DNA from: Actinomycetes bacterium
GTDB lineage: Bacteria; Actinomycetota; Actinomycetes; Propionibacteriales; Propionibacteriaceae
Direction: 5' to 3'
Assembly (NCBI GenBank): GCA_023387135.1
Contig: JAEWIK010000005.1
Location: forward strand, 1 to 25,113
DNA length: 25,113 nt
Below, in pieces: positions 14,538 to 20,681 of this stretch (the first letter of the stretch is position 1; the number at the start of each line of letters is the position of its first letter). The position numbers and the translations under genes are program-made. The notes under the pieces were generated by a model, which was not told the DNA's origin, made no database searches, and was given only the letters and a program-made list of their open reading frames with translations.

Positions 14538-14788
14538 CGTCGCTGCTCGTCCACCAGATCACTCACGATGCCGGAGCCTTCGACGGCGGGCGGCAACGGA
14601 CCCCGCGTATGACGTGCGGGCCTCACCCTGCCCTCGGCGATCCACCGTTCCAGCGTCGTCGGCACGCCGACCGGGACGATGCGCGCCACGGGACGACCGT
14701 GATCGGTGACGGTGACGGTGTGCCCGGCGCGCACAGACGCGAGGTGGCGGCTCAGGCCGTCCCGCAGTTCACGAACCCCGACATCCAT
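14534..14788 (-). CDS. vapB: VapB-like antitoxin (Phd/YefM type)
   Basis: An 84-aa antitoxin. The N-terminal DNA-binding segment (DVGVRELRDGLSRHLASVRAGHTVTVTDHGRPVARIVP) matches the Phd/YefM 'prevent-host-death' fold; the C-terminal tail should wrap the toxin. ATG 14788 has a full AGGAGG Shine-Dalgarno 7 nt upstream, stronger than the toxin's. A 12-bp palindrome at 14805-14816 is a likely site for autoregulation. Confidence 0.9.
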   Translation of the reverse strand: MDVGVRELRDGLSRHLASVRAGHTVTVTDHGRPVARIVPVGVPTTLERWIAEGRVRPARHTRGPLPPAVEGSGIVSDLVDEQRR

Positions 14789-14804
14789 CGCGCCCTCCTG
14801 CTGC

Positions 14805-14816
14805 TTGTGGCCACAA
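14805..14816. promoter_or_regulatory. Palindrome upstream of vapB, candidate operator
   Basis: TTGTGGCCACAA is a perfect 12-bp palindrome starting 16 nt upstream of the vapB start codon, next to its Shine-Dalgarno. On the minus strand a TAAAAT (around 14836-14841) is a possible -10. Autoregulation of this kind is usual for vapBC; binding is inferred. Confidence 0.55.
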
Positions 14817-14872
14817 TCACTAGCCAGAATGTAGCCATTTTACCGCGCCGACCCGGAATCACACTCGTGTAG

Positions 14873-14904
14873 TTATCAACACTGTGGACAACGGTTGTGG
14901 ATAA
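14873..14904. promoter_or_regulatory. Cluster of three DnaA boxes
   Basis: Within 32 bp: TTATCAACA (14873-14881, plus strand), TTGTCCACA on the minus strand (14891-14883), and TTATCCACA on the minus strand (14904-14896), the last a perfect match to the consensus and the second the form I recall as favoured in high-GC actinobacteria. A relaxed fourth box, TTGTGAACA (14971-14963, minus), lies 58 bp further on. The matches are read directly; DnaA binding and any role (titration site, origin fragment, regulation) are inference. Confidence 0.65.
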
Positions 14905-14945
14905 GCGAACGGGGGTCGGGCGGGGTGGGCGAAACGTGGCGGAGG

Positions 14946-14982
14946 TCACGATTCGATCACAATGTTCACAATTCGGTCACAG
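14946..14982 (+). repeat. Helically spaced TCACA direct repeats
   Basis: TCACG (14946), TCACAA (14957), TCACAA (14966) and TCACAG (14977) recur at 11, 9 and 11 bp, close to one DNA turn, so they lie on one face of the helix. The third and fourth elements resemble the direct-repeat GTCACA-type sites described for the MtrA regulator of actinobacteria; that link is tentative. Confidence 0.45.
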
Positions 14983-15079
14983 TTGCGTGCCTTGTTACCG
15001 CGCACAGCGAACTCTCCGTACGATTCGAACGTCTCAATCGACCGGTTTCTGGTGGCCGATACCCACCACTCCTGTTCGC

Positions 15080-15115
15080 CCAGGGGGCTGCTCCGGATAT
15101 CCAGCAGCCCCCTGG
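15080..15115. terminator. Strong hairpin downstream of the 15134-15553 gene
   Basis: A perfect 13-bp GC-rich stem (15080-15092 with 15103-15115) around a 10-nt loop CCGGATATCC, starting 18 bp after the minus-strand stop codon. There is no T-run on either strand. It is the strongest hairpin I found in the window and probably ends the minus-strand transcript, insulating the DnaA-box region from it. Confidence 0.7.
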
Positions 15116-15133
15116 AGCCCTGTTCGGGCAGGG

Positions 15134-15553
15134 TCAGTCGCTGTGACGCGCGGCGTACTCGGCCAGCGCGCGGGCCAGGAAGTCTCCCAGCGGGCCGGTC
15201 TCGCCGTCCTTGCCGCCCTTCCCGATCTCCAGGACGGGCTGCGCCGGCTCGGGCGCGACGCCGGTGAACCGCGCGAGCGGCGAGCCCGGGACGACGAGCT
15301 GGTAGAACTCGCCGTCGGCACCGACCGCCACCGTCTGCGCCTTGTTGAGGTACCAGCCGAGCAACTGCGTCTTCACGCGGCGCCCGCTCAGCAGCGTCGC
15401 GCGCAGCGGCTCCGGGTCGAGGCCACGGCTCGTCATGTCGGCGACGAACGCGTCGAGCTGGCGGCGGGCGGCGGCGGCCTCGGCTCGTGCCGCAGCGTCG
15501 GCGAGTTCGAGCATGCGGGCGGCGTCGGCGTGCCGCTGGTTCCGTTCGGCCAT
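15134..15553 (-). CDS. Conserved-looking protein of unknown function
   Basis: A 139-aa soluble protein. The N-terminal third is an Ala/Arg-rich helix, probably coiled coil (residues about 5-42: LELADAAARAEAAAARRQLDA). Next comes a compact domain with TLLSGRRVKTQLLGWYLNKAQTVAVGADGEFYQLVV, then PVLEIGKGGKDGETGPLGDFL. The GWYLN and GRGGRDGE-like patterns feel like a recurring actinobacterial hypothetical family, but I cannot name a domain. GATAGT (15567-15562) ends 8 nt before the ATG, with no Shine-Dalgarno, so a leaderless start is likely. A strong hairpin follows the stop codon. Confidence 0.8.
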   Translation of the reverse strand: MAERNQRHADAARMLELADAAARAEAAAARRQLDAFVADMTSRGLDPEPLRATLLSGRRVKTQLLGWYLNKAQTVAVGADGEFYQLVVPGSPLARFTGVAPEPAQPVLEIGKGGKDGETGPLGDFLARALAEYAARHSD

Positions 15554-15663
15554 GCGGCGAGACTATCCATGACCGCCCAATCCGGTGCGCCGGCCGCTTC
15601 CACCGGCCGCCTCCTTCCGGGGGTTGGTTACCATGGCCGGAGCCCAGCGGCAGGAGGTGGACG

Positions 15664-16503
15664 ATGCTCAAGCGAACGCTCATGGCGGTGGCGGCCGTGC
15701 TCGCGCTGGCCGGCTGCACGTCGACGGCCGAGCCGCACCTGCCCGCCTCGGCGAGCAGCGAGACCCCTGCCGCGAGCGCGACCCCCACGCCCACGCCCAC
15801 GCCGACCCCCGTCGTCAGCACGCTGAGCGTCGGCGACTGCACGGGACCCGTCACGCCGGGGTCGACGGACGTGACCACGACGGCGTGTTCCTCGGCCCAC
15901 TACTGGGAGGTGTTCGCGCTCGTCCCGCTGAACACCCAGGTGTTCCCCGACGGCGACCTGCTCGCCTCGACCGCCAAGGAAGGCTGCCTCGCAGCGTTCA
16001 CGAAGTACGTCGGCGTCGAGCCCTCCTTCAGCCGCTACTCGGCCGTCTACCTCGTCCCCGACCAGGCGGCGTGGCAGGACCCGGGCCAGCGGCGCATCGT
16101 GTGCCTGGCCGGCTCCCAGCAGGGCGGGCTGAAGGGCTCCGCCAAGGGTGACGACGCCCTGTTCCCCGAGGTCGGCGAGTGCACGGGCCCGCAGGACGTG
16201 CCGGTGCTGGAGGTCGCCGTCATCGACTGCGACAGCAAGCACGACTACGAGGTGTACGCCGACAAGCAGATCAAGACCAAGAAGGCGCCGTCGGACTCCG
16301 AGCTGCAGAAGCTGCTGAAGGACGTCTGCATCGCCGAGTTCGAGGACTTCGTCGGCGTCCCGGTCTCCAAGTCGAAGTACGAGTACAGCTACTTCATCGC
16401 CGGCTCCGACGTCTGGAAGAAGGTCGCCGACCATCGCCTCGTGTGCAGCGTCGGCAGCCCGAAGGGCGGCATCGAGGGCAGCCTCAAGGGCGTCGAGAAG
16501 TAA
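15664..16503 (+). CDS. Lipoprotein with two septum-formation-family domains
   Basis: A 279-aa exported lipoprotein. The signal peptide MLKRTLMAVAAVLALAGC has lipobox LAGC with lipidated Cys18. A Ser/Ala stretch and a (PT)4 spacer cross the wall (about 19-50). Two tandem copies of a Cys-containing domain follow: GDCTGP (Cys59) ... HYWEVFALVPL ... RRIVCLAGS, and GECTGP (Cys173) ... HDYEVYADKQI ... HRLVCSVGS, a repeat offset of 114 residues. The pattern fits the actinobacterial septum formation family (PF13845-type), for which the mechanism is unclear; each copy's cysteines probably form disulfides outside the cell. ATG 15664 has AGGAGG 7 nt upstream. Confidence 0.85.
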   Translation: MLKRTLMAVAAVLALAGCTSTAEPHLPASASSETPAASATPTPTPTPTPVVSTLSVGDCTGPVTPGSTDVTTTACSSAHYWEVFALVPLNTQVFPDGDLLASTAKEGCLAAFTKYVGVEPSFSRYSAVYLVPDQAAWQDPGQRRIVCLAGSQQGGLKGSAKGDDALFPEVGECTGPQDVPVLEVAVIDCDSKHDYEVYADKQIKTKKAPSDSELQKLLKDVCIAEFEDFVGVPVSKSKYEYSYFIAGSDVWKKVADHRLVCSVGSPKGGIEGSLKGVEK

Positions 16504-16518
16504 CAGCCGCCAGCGGGG

Positions 16519-17118
16519 TCAGCCTCGCAGCAGGTCGAAGTCCGTGACGTCGTAGCCGCGCGGCCCCTTGTGGGGGGACGAACGCACGACCAACTGCGCG
16601 AACTCGGCCGACGCCTTCTCGATCCTGTCGAGCAGCGGCGAGTCGGGTTCTCCCCAGTCCTGCGTGGCCGCGTATACCCCCAGCGGCGAGACCGGCGCCT
16701 TCAGGTAGAAGAACAGCGGCACCAGCACGTGGTCGATCACGAACGAGTGCCTGATGGTCCCGCCGGTGGCTCCGATGAGCACCGGCCTGCCCTTCATGGC
16801 GTCCTCCTCGAGGGCGTCGAAGAACAGCTTGAACAGCCCGGAGAACGAGCCGTTGTACACCGGCGTGACGGCGATCACGCCGTCCGCGTCGAGCAGAGCG
16901 TCGGTGGCCCGCTGCAGCGGCTCGCTCGAGATCCTCGTGGTCGCCTGTTCGACGAGGTCGGACGCGAGCGTGCGCAGTTCGAGGTGGGTGACGTTGACAG
17001 GAGTGCCGGGGTCGAGCCGCGTACAGGCGGTCATGCTCGCCTCCGCCAGCCGCTCGCCCAAGAGACGAGTGCTGGAAGGACTGCCTGCTCCTCCGGTCAC
17101 GAGCACGAGGCTTGTCAC
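16519..17118 (-). CDS. NAD(P)H-dependent FMN reductase, CE1759-like paralogue
   Basis: A 199-aa flavodoxin-fold reductase, clearly related to the product of 9629-10321: both share SSTRLL in the phosphate loop, a TPVY...SGLF..FF flavin loop, AT.GT.RH..VID and a final A(S/T).DWG. It lacks the longer C-terminal extension of the other copy. The GTG start (17118) has a GGAGG Shine-Dalgarno 6 nt upstream. No luciferase-like gene is adjacent, so it may serve a remote oxygenase, reduce quinones or azo compounds, or supply FMNH2 generally. Two inverted repeats lie in its upstream region (17150-17168, 17168-17185). Confidence 0.92.
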   Translation of the reverse strand: MTSLVLVTGGAGSPSSTRLLGERLAEASMTACTRLDPGTPVNVTHLELRTLASDLVEQATTRISSEPLQRATDALLDADGVIAVTPVYNGSFSGLFKLFFDALEEDAMKGRPVLIGATGGTIRHSFVIDHVLVPLFFYLKAPVSPLGVYAATQDWGEPDSPLLDRIEKASAEFAQLVVRSSPHKGPRGYDVTDFDLLRG

Positions 17119-17149
17119 TGCCTACCTCCGGTTCCTTGCCTGTCGGCCC

Positions 17150-17185
17150 GACGATGTCGTGCATCGTCCTGTTCGCCAGAACGGG
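17150..17185. promoter_or_regulatory. Two adjoining inverted repeats upstream of the orphan FMN reductase
   Basis: GACGATG-TCGTG-CATCGTC (17150-17168, perfect 7-bp arms) abuts CCTGTTC-GCCA-GAACGGG (17168-17185, one arm mismatch). They sit 32-67 bp upstream of the GTG start, downstream of a possible minus-strand -10 (TACGTT, near 17192-17187). Candidate operator pair or 5'-leader structure. Confidence 0.45.
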
Positions 17186-17296
17186 CAACGTACACCTCCC
17201 TATTCCACCCTCCCCACTACGTGAGACGCCCGCGAGCACCGCCCGCAACGGCCAGTCGCCGCCCGTCGTCCGCCGGCGCGCGACACAATGGGCGGC

Positions 17297-18178
17297 ATGG
17301 TCGACATCCCGCAGGTCTGGGTCGAGCGCGCCCTCGTCATAGCGCTGGTGGTGCTCGTGTCGGTAGTCGGACGGTGGCTGCTCGTCCGTTCGGTGGACGC
17401 GATCACCAAGCGGACGCTGGACCGGGCGGCCAAGCGCCGGCAGGGCAGCACGACGACCGACCGCATCATCGCCGCCGCCACGGGCGTTCGCGACGAGCGC
17501 TTCGAGCAGCGCGCGCGGACCATCGGTTCGCTGCTGCGCAGCATCATCGGCACGACGATCGTGGTGATAGCGGCCCTGACGATCCTCGCCGTCGTCCAGG
17601 TGCCGCTGGCGCCGCTGTTGGCCTCGGCCGGCGTCGGCGGCATCGCCTTGGCGTTCGGCGCCCAGAGCGTGGTGAAGGACTTCCTCTCGGGCATCTTCAT
17701 GATCATGGAGGACCAGTACGGGGTCGGCGACGTGATCGACGTCGGCGAGGTGTCGGGCACCGTCGAGGAGGTGGCGCTGCGTATCACGCGGCTGCGCGAC
17801 CCCGGCGGCAGGGTCTGGTACGTCCGCAACGGCGAGATCCTGCGCGTCGGCAACCTCACCCAGGGCTGGTCGACGGCGCTCATCGACATCCCGATCGCCG
17901 TGACCGAGGACCCGGGCAAGGCGATCGCCGTGCTGGAGAAGATGGCAGACCAGGCCCTGGACGACGACGCCTTCAAGGGCCTGCTGCTCGAGCGTCCGTT
18001 CGTCGCGGGGGTCGACTCGGTGACCGCCACCGCCACGACCCTGCGGGTGATCGCCAAGACCCCGCCCAACCAGCACTGGGGAGTGCAGCGCACGCTCCTC
18101 GAACGCTCGCTGAAGGCTTTCGCCGAGGCGGGCATCCAGCCGCCGCCGCTGCCTCCCTACGGCCAGCAGATCTCGTAA
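17297..18178 (+). CDS. Small-conductance mechanosensitive channel (MscS family)
   Basis: A 293-aa membrane channel that opens under membrane tension to release solutes on hypo-osmotic shock. Helix 1 is at about 7-26 (VERALVIALVVLVSVVGRWL), helix 2 near 78-100 (SIIGTTIVVIAALTILAVVQV), and the pore-lining helix 3 reads LLASAGVGGIALAFGAQSVVKDFLSGIFMIMEDQYGVGDVI, with the Gly/Ala packing typical of MscS. The beta domain (VSGTVEEVALRITRLRDPGGRVWYVRNGEI) and a cytosolic cage domain follow. Starts at 17288 and 17297 are possible; CACAAT (17284-17289) ends 7 nt before the second and overlaps the first, so I prefer 17297. Confidence 0.93.
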   Translation: MVDIPQVWVERALVIALVVLVSVVGRWLLVRSVDAITKRTLDRAAKRRQGSTTTDRIIAAATGVRDERFEQRARTIGSLLRSIIGTTIVVIAALTILAVVQVPLAPLLASAGVGGIALAFGAQSVVKDFLSGIFMIMEDQYGVGDVIDVGEVSGTVEEVALRITRLRDPGGRVWYVRNGEILRVGNLTQGWSTALIDIPIAVTEDPGKAIAVLEKMADQALDDDAFKGLLLERPFVAGVDSVTATATTLRVIAKTPPNQHWGVQRTLLERSLKAFAEAGIQPPPLPPYGQQIS

Positions 18179-18189
18179 CTGCAGCACCG

Positions 18190-18215
18190 GCCGGCGGGCT
18201 CAGCCCCTCGCCGGC
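18190..18215. terminator. Hairpin between convergent mscS-family and tag genes
   Basis: GCCGGCG (18190-18196) pairs with CGCCGGC (18209-18215) around a 12-nt loop that can form a further GGC/GCC step. It is placed 11 bp after the channel stop and 12 bp after the glycosylase stop on the other strand, so it can serve both. No T-run. Confidence 0.55.
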
Positions 18216-18227
18216 GAGGCCCGGACG

Positions 18228-18797
18228 TCACCGGGCGGCGCGCTGCACGAGCTCGTACTGCGGGCAACTCACGACGTGGTCGTTCACCATGCCGACCGCC
18301 TGCATGAACGCGTAGACGATGGTGGGCCCGCAGAACCTGAAGCCCGCCTTCTTCAACGCCTTCGACATCGCCTGCGAGACGGGCGTCTCGGCGGGGATGG
18401 TCCCCATGGTGGTCCACGAGTTCTGGACGGGCGCGCCCCCGACGAAACCCCACAGGAACTGGCTGAACCCCGGGCCGGCCTCGACCTGCTGCCACGCGCG
18501 CGCGTTGGAGATCGCCGCCTCGATCTTGCCGCGGTGGCGGACGATGCCCGGGTCGGCGAGCAGCCGGCTGACGTCGTCGTCGCCGAAGTCGGCCACTCGA
18601 TCGGGGTCGAGGCCCTCGAAGGCACGCAGGAAACCCTCCCGCTTGCGGAGGATGGTGATCCAGGCGAGGCCCGCCTGGAAGCCGTCGAGGACCAGCTTGG
18701 CGTAGAGCGCCTTCGGGTCGTACTCGGGACGGCCCCACTCCTCGTCGTGGTAGGCGATGTAGAGCGGATCGCCCTCTGCCCATGCACACCGAGCCAT
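18228..18797 (-). CDS. tag: DNA-3-methyladenine glycosylase I
   Basis: A 189-aa base-excision repair enzyme that removes 3-methyladenine from alkylated DNA. It aligns residue by residue with E. coli Tag at the N-terminus: MARCAW with Cys4, PLYIAYHDEEWG with His17, then LDGFQAGLAWITILRKR, GIVRHRGKIEAAISNARA, SKALKKAGFRFCGPTI and NDHVVSC. Cys4, His17 and the C-terminal His and Cys of HVVSC form the zinc snap. Glu38 of the E. coli enzyme is Asp38 here. An upstream frame to 18965 exists, but ATG 18797 has AAGGAG and gives the exact family N-terminus. It is divergent from the acyl-CoA ligase gene. Confidence 0.95.
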   Translation of the reverse strand: MARCAWAEGDPLYIAYHDEEWGRPEYDPKALYAKLVLDGFQAGLAWITILRKREGFLRAFEGLDPDRVADFGDDDVSRLLADPGIVRHRGKIEAAISNARAWQQVEAGPGFSQFLWGFVGGAPVQNSWTTMGTIPAETPVSQAMSKALKKAGFRFCGPTIVYAFMQAVGMVNDHVVSCPQYELVQRAAR

Positions 18798-18901
18798 CGT
18801 TCTCCTTCCGCGGGCCGGAGATCTGCACAGTATCGCCCGCCTCCGACCGGCAGTTCGGCCCTCCACAGGACGCCGCACGTGACGTCTTCCTCGACGAATC
18901 C

Positions 18902-18915
18902 CTACGGATGCGTAG
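18902..18915. promoter_or_regulatory. Small inverted repeat upstream of the acyl-CoA ligase gene
   Basis: CTACG-GATG-CGTAG, 5-bp arms, centred about 49 bp before the ligase start in the 160-bp divergent region. It could be an operator for a fatty-acid regulator; it is short enough to be chance. Confidence 0.3.
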
Positions 18916-18957
18916 CTTGGGCTCGCGGGCGGCAATCGGACGCGGCAGGATGGGTCC

Positions 18958-20661
18958 ATGACCACCGAAGCGACTCCGCAGGCACCCTGGATCAGGCACT
19001 ACCAACCGGGGGTTCCGGCAGAGATCGACCTGCCCACCGAGTCGCTCGTCGCCCTCGTCGAGCGTTCGGTGGCCGAGGGAGGTTCGGCGGTGGCGACCGA
19101 GTTCTTCGGACGCACCACCACCTATTCCCAGCTGGGTGACCAGGTCGACAGGGCCGCCGAGGGCCTCCGCAAGCTGGGCGTCCGCGCCGGCGACAGGGTG
19201 GCGCTGATCCTGCCGAACTGCCCGCAGCACGTCGTCGCCTTCTACGCGATCCTGCGGCTGGGCGCCATCGTCGTCGAGCACAACCCGCTCTACACCCCGC
19301 GCGAGTTGCGGCACATGTTCGAGGACCACGCGGCCCGGGTCGTCATCTCCTGGGACGCCGCGGTGGCCAACCTGCGGCAGCAGCCGTCCGACATCGAGCT
19401 CGACGCCATCGTGAGCGTCAACCTGTTGAAGGCGTTCCCGACGGTCAAGCGGCTGGCGCTCGCGCTGCCCGTCCCGTCGCTGCGGGCGACCCGCCGCAGG
19501 CTCACCCAGCCGGCGCCCGGCACGATGACCTGGGAGCAGCTGCTCGACAACCCGCCGATCGACCCCGCCCACCCGAAGCCGGACGTCCACGACATCGCGG
19601 TCATCCAGTACACCTCGGGCACCACGGGGCAGCCCAAGGGCGCGATGCTCAGCCACTACAACCTCTTCTCCAACGCCAGGCAGGGAGAGGCGTGGATGCA
19701 CGGCGCCCAGTACCGCAAGGAGACCTTCTACGCGATCCTCCCGATGTTCCACGCCTTCGGGATGACGCTGTTCCTCACCTACGGCATCCTCAAGCAGGGC
19801 AGGCTCGTCCTCTTCCCCAGCTTCGACGTCGACCTGGTGCTGGACGCGGCCAGGAAGTCGCCGCCGACCGTCTACTGCGCGGTGCCGCCGATCTACGAGG
19901 CGACTGCCAAGCGCGCCAAGGAACGCGGCATCAGCCTGAAGTCCGCGAAGTACTGCATCTCCGGTGCCATGAACCTGCCGAACTCCACCGTCGAGTTGTG
20001 GGAGTCGGTCTCGGGCGGGCTGCTCGTCGAGGGGTACGGCATGACCGAGGCGTCACCCGTCGCGCTCGGCAACCCGTTCCACCCGTCGCGCCGCACCGGG
20101 ACGATCGGTGTGCCGTTCCCGTCCACCAGGATGCGCGTGGTCAACCCTGACGACCCGAGCCAGGAGGTGCCTCAGGGCGAGCGCGGGGAACTGCTGCTGC
20201 AGGGGCCGCAGGTGTTCCAGGGCTACTGGAACAACCCGGCCGAGACCGAGAACACGCTGTTGCCAGGACACTGGCTGCGCACCGGCGACGTCGTCACCGT
20301 GGACGCCGACGGCTTCACGACCATCGTCGACAGGGTCAAGGAGATCATCATCACGGGCGGCTTCAACGTGGCCCCCACCGAGGTCGAGATCGTGCTGCGC
20401 TCGCACCCGGGCATCGCGGACGCCGCCGTGGTGGGGCTGCCCGCCCCCACCGGCGGCGAGCGGGTCGTGGCCGTGCTGGTGGCGAACGCCGGCGCCTCGC
20501 TGGACGCCTCCGAGCTGCGCTCGTTCTGCAAGGAGAGGCTCGCCGGCTACAAGGTGCCGCGCGAGTTCTACCAGCTCGACGACTTCCCGAAGTCGATCAT
20601 CGGCAAGGTGCTGCGCCGCCAGGTGAAGGAGAGGCTGGAGGGCATCAAGCCGCTGGCCTGA
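18958..20661 (+). CDS. Long-chain fatty-acid--CoA ligase (FadD-type)
   Basis: A 567-aa AMP-forming ligase that activates fatty acids through an acyl-adenylate to acyl-CoA for beta-oxidation or lipid synthesis. It shows the nucleotide-binding YTSGTTGQPKG (from residue 218), the LPMFHAFGMT motif, EGYGMTEASPV, GHWLRTGDVVTVDADGF, DRVKEIIITGGFNVAPTEVE and the C-terminal catalytic lysine region KSIIGKVLRRQ. Length and order are normal. ATG 18958 is preceded by CAGGAT (18946-18951) ending 6 nt upstream and no Shine-Dalgarno. It is a single-gene unit, convergent with the MFS gene (20-bp gap). Chain-length preference cannot be told. Confidence 0.95.
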   Translation: MTTEATPQAPWIRHYQPGVPAEIDLPTESLVALVERSVAEGGSAVATEFFGRTTTYSQLGDQVDRAAEGLRKLGVRAGDRVALILPNCPQHVVAFYAILRLGAIVVEHNPLYTPRELRHMFEDHAARVVISWDAAVANLRQQPSDIELDAIVSVNLLKAFPTVKRLALALPVPSLRATRRRLTQPAPGTMTWEQLLDNPPIDPAHPKPDVHDIAVIQYTSGTTGQPKGAMLSHYNLFSNARQGEAWMHGAQYRKETFYAILPMFHAFGMTLFLTYGILKQGRLVLFPSFDVDLVLDAARKSPPTVYCAVPPIYEATAKRAKERGISLKSAKYCISGAMNLPNSTVELWESVSGGLLVEGYGMTEASPVALGNPFHPSRRTGTIGVPFPSTRMRVVNPDDPSQEVPQGERGELLLQGPQVFQGYWNNPAETENTLLPGHWLRTGDVVTVDADGFTTIVDRVKEIIITGGFNVAPTEVEIVLRSHPGIADAAVVGLPAPTGGERVVAVLVANAGASLDASELRSFCKERLAGYKVPREFYQLDDFPKSIIGKVLRRQVKERLEGIKPLA

Positions 20662-20681
20662 CGCCCGGACGGCGAGACCGA

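Larger units (their letters stand above)
14817..15079. other. Gene-free region with DnaA-box cluster
   Basis: No convincing coding region. It holds the DnaA-box cluster (14873-14904), a further relaxed box (14963-14971), a series of TCACA repeats (14946-14982), and from about 14990 to 15079 nothing I can name. An 83-aa plus-strand frame crosses it but runs straight through the boxes and the hairpin and resembles no family I know. Confidence 0.6.

Noticed and set aside
14873..14982. Chromosomal oriC proper
   Set aside because: Only three to four boxes, no clear AT-rich unwinding element, and no dnaA, dnaN or partition genes in view; reported instead as a DnaA-box cluster.
14106..15115. VapBC plus the following region as an integrated genomic island
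   Set aside because: No direct repeats, tRNA fragment, integrase or transposase are visible, and base composition does not change clearly.
14895..15146. 83-aa plus-strand frame in the DnaA-box region
   Set aside because: It runs through a DnaA box, the TCACA repeats and the 13-bp hairpin, lacks a ribosome-binding site and resembles no family.
15782..15808. CCCACG tandem repeat as a CRISPR-like or mobile repeat
   Set aside because: It lies in frame in the lipoprotein gene and encodes the Pro-Thr stalk.
16484..18187. Long minus-strand frame across the MscS gene and the orphan FMN reductase
   Set aside because: It is out of frame with the reductase and antisense to the channel; composition is that of a GC-rich shadow.
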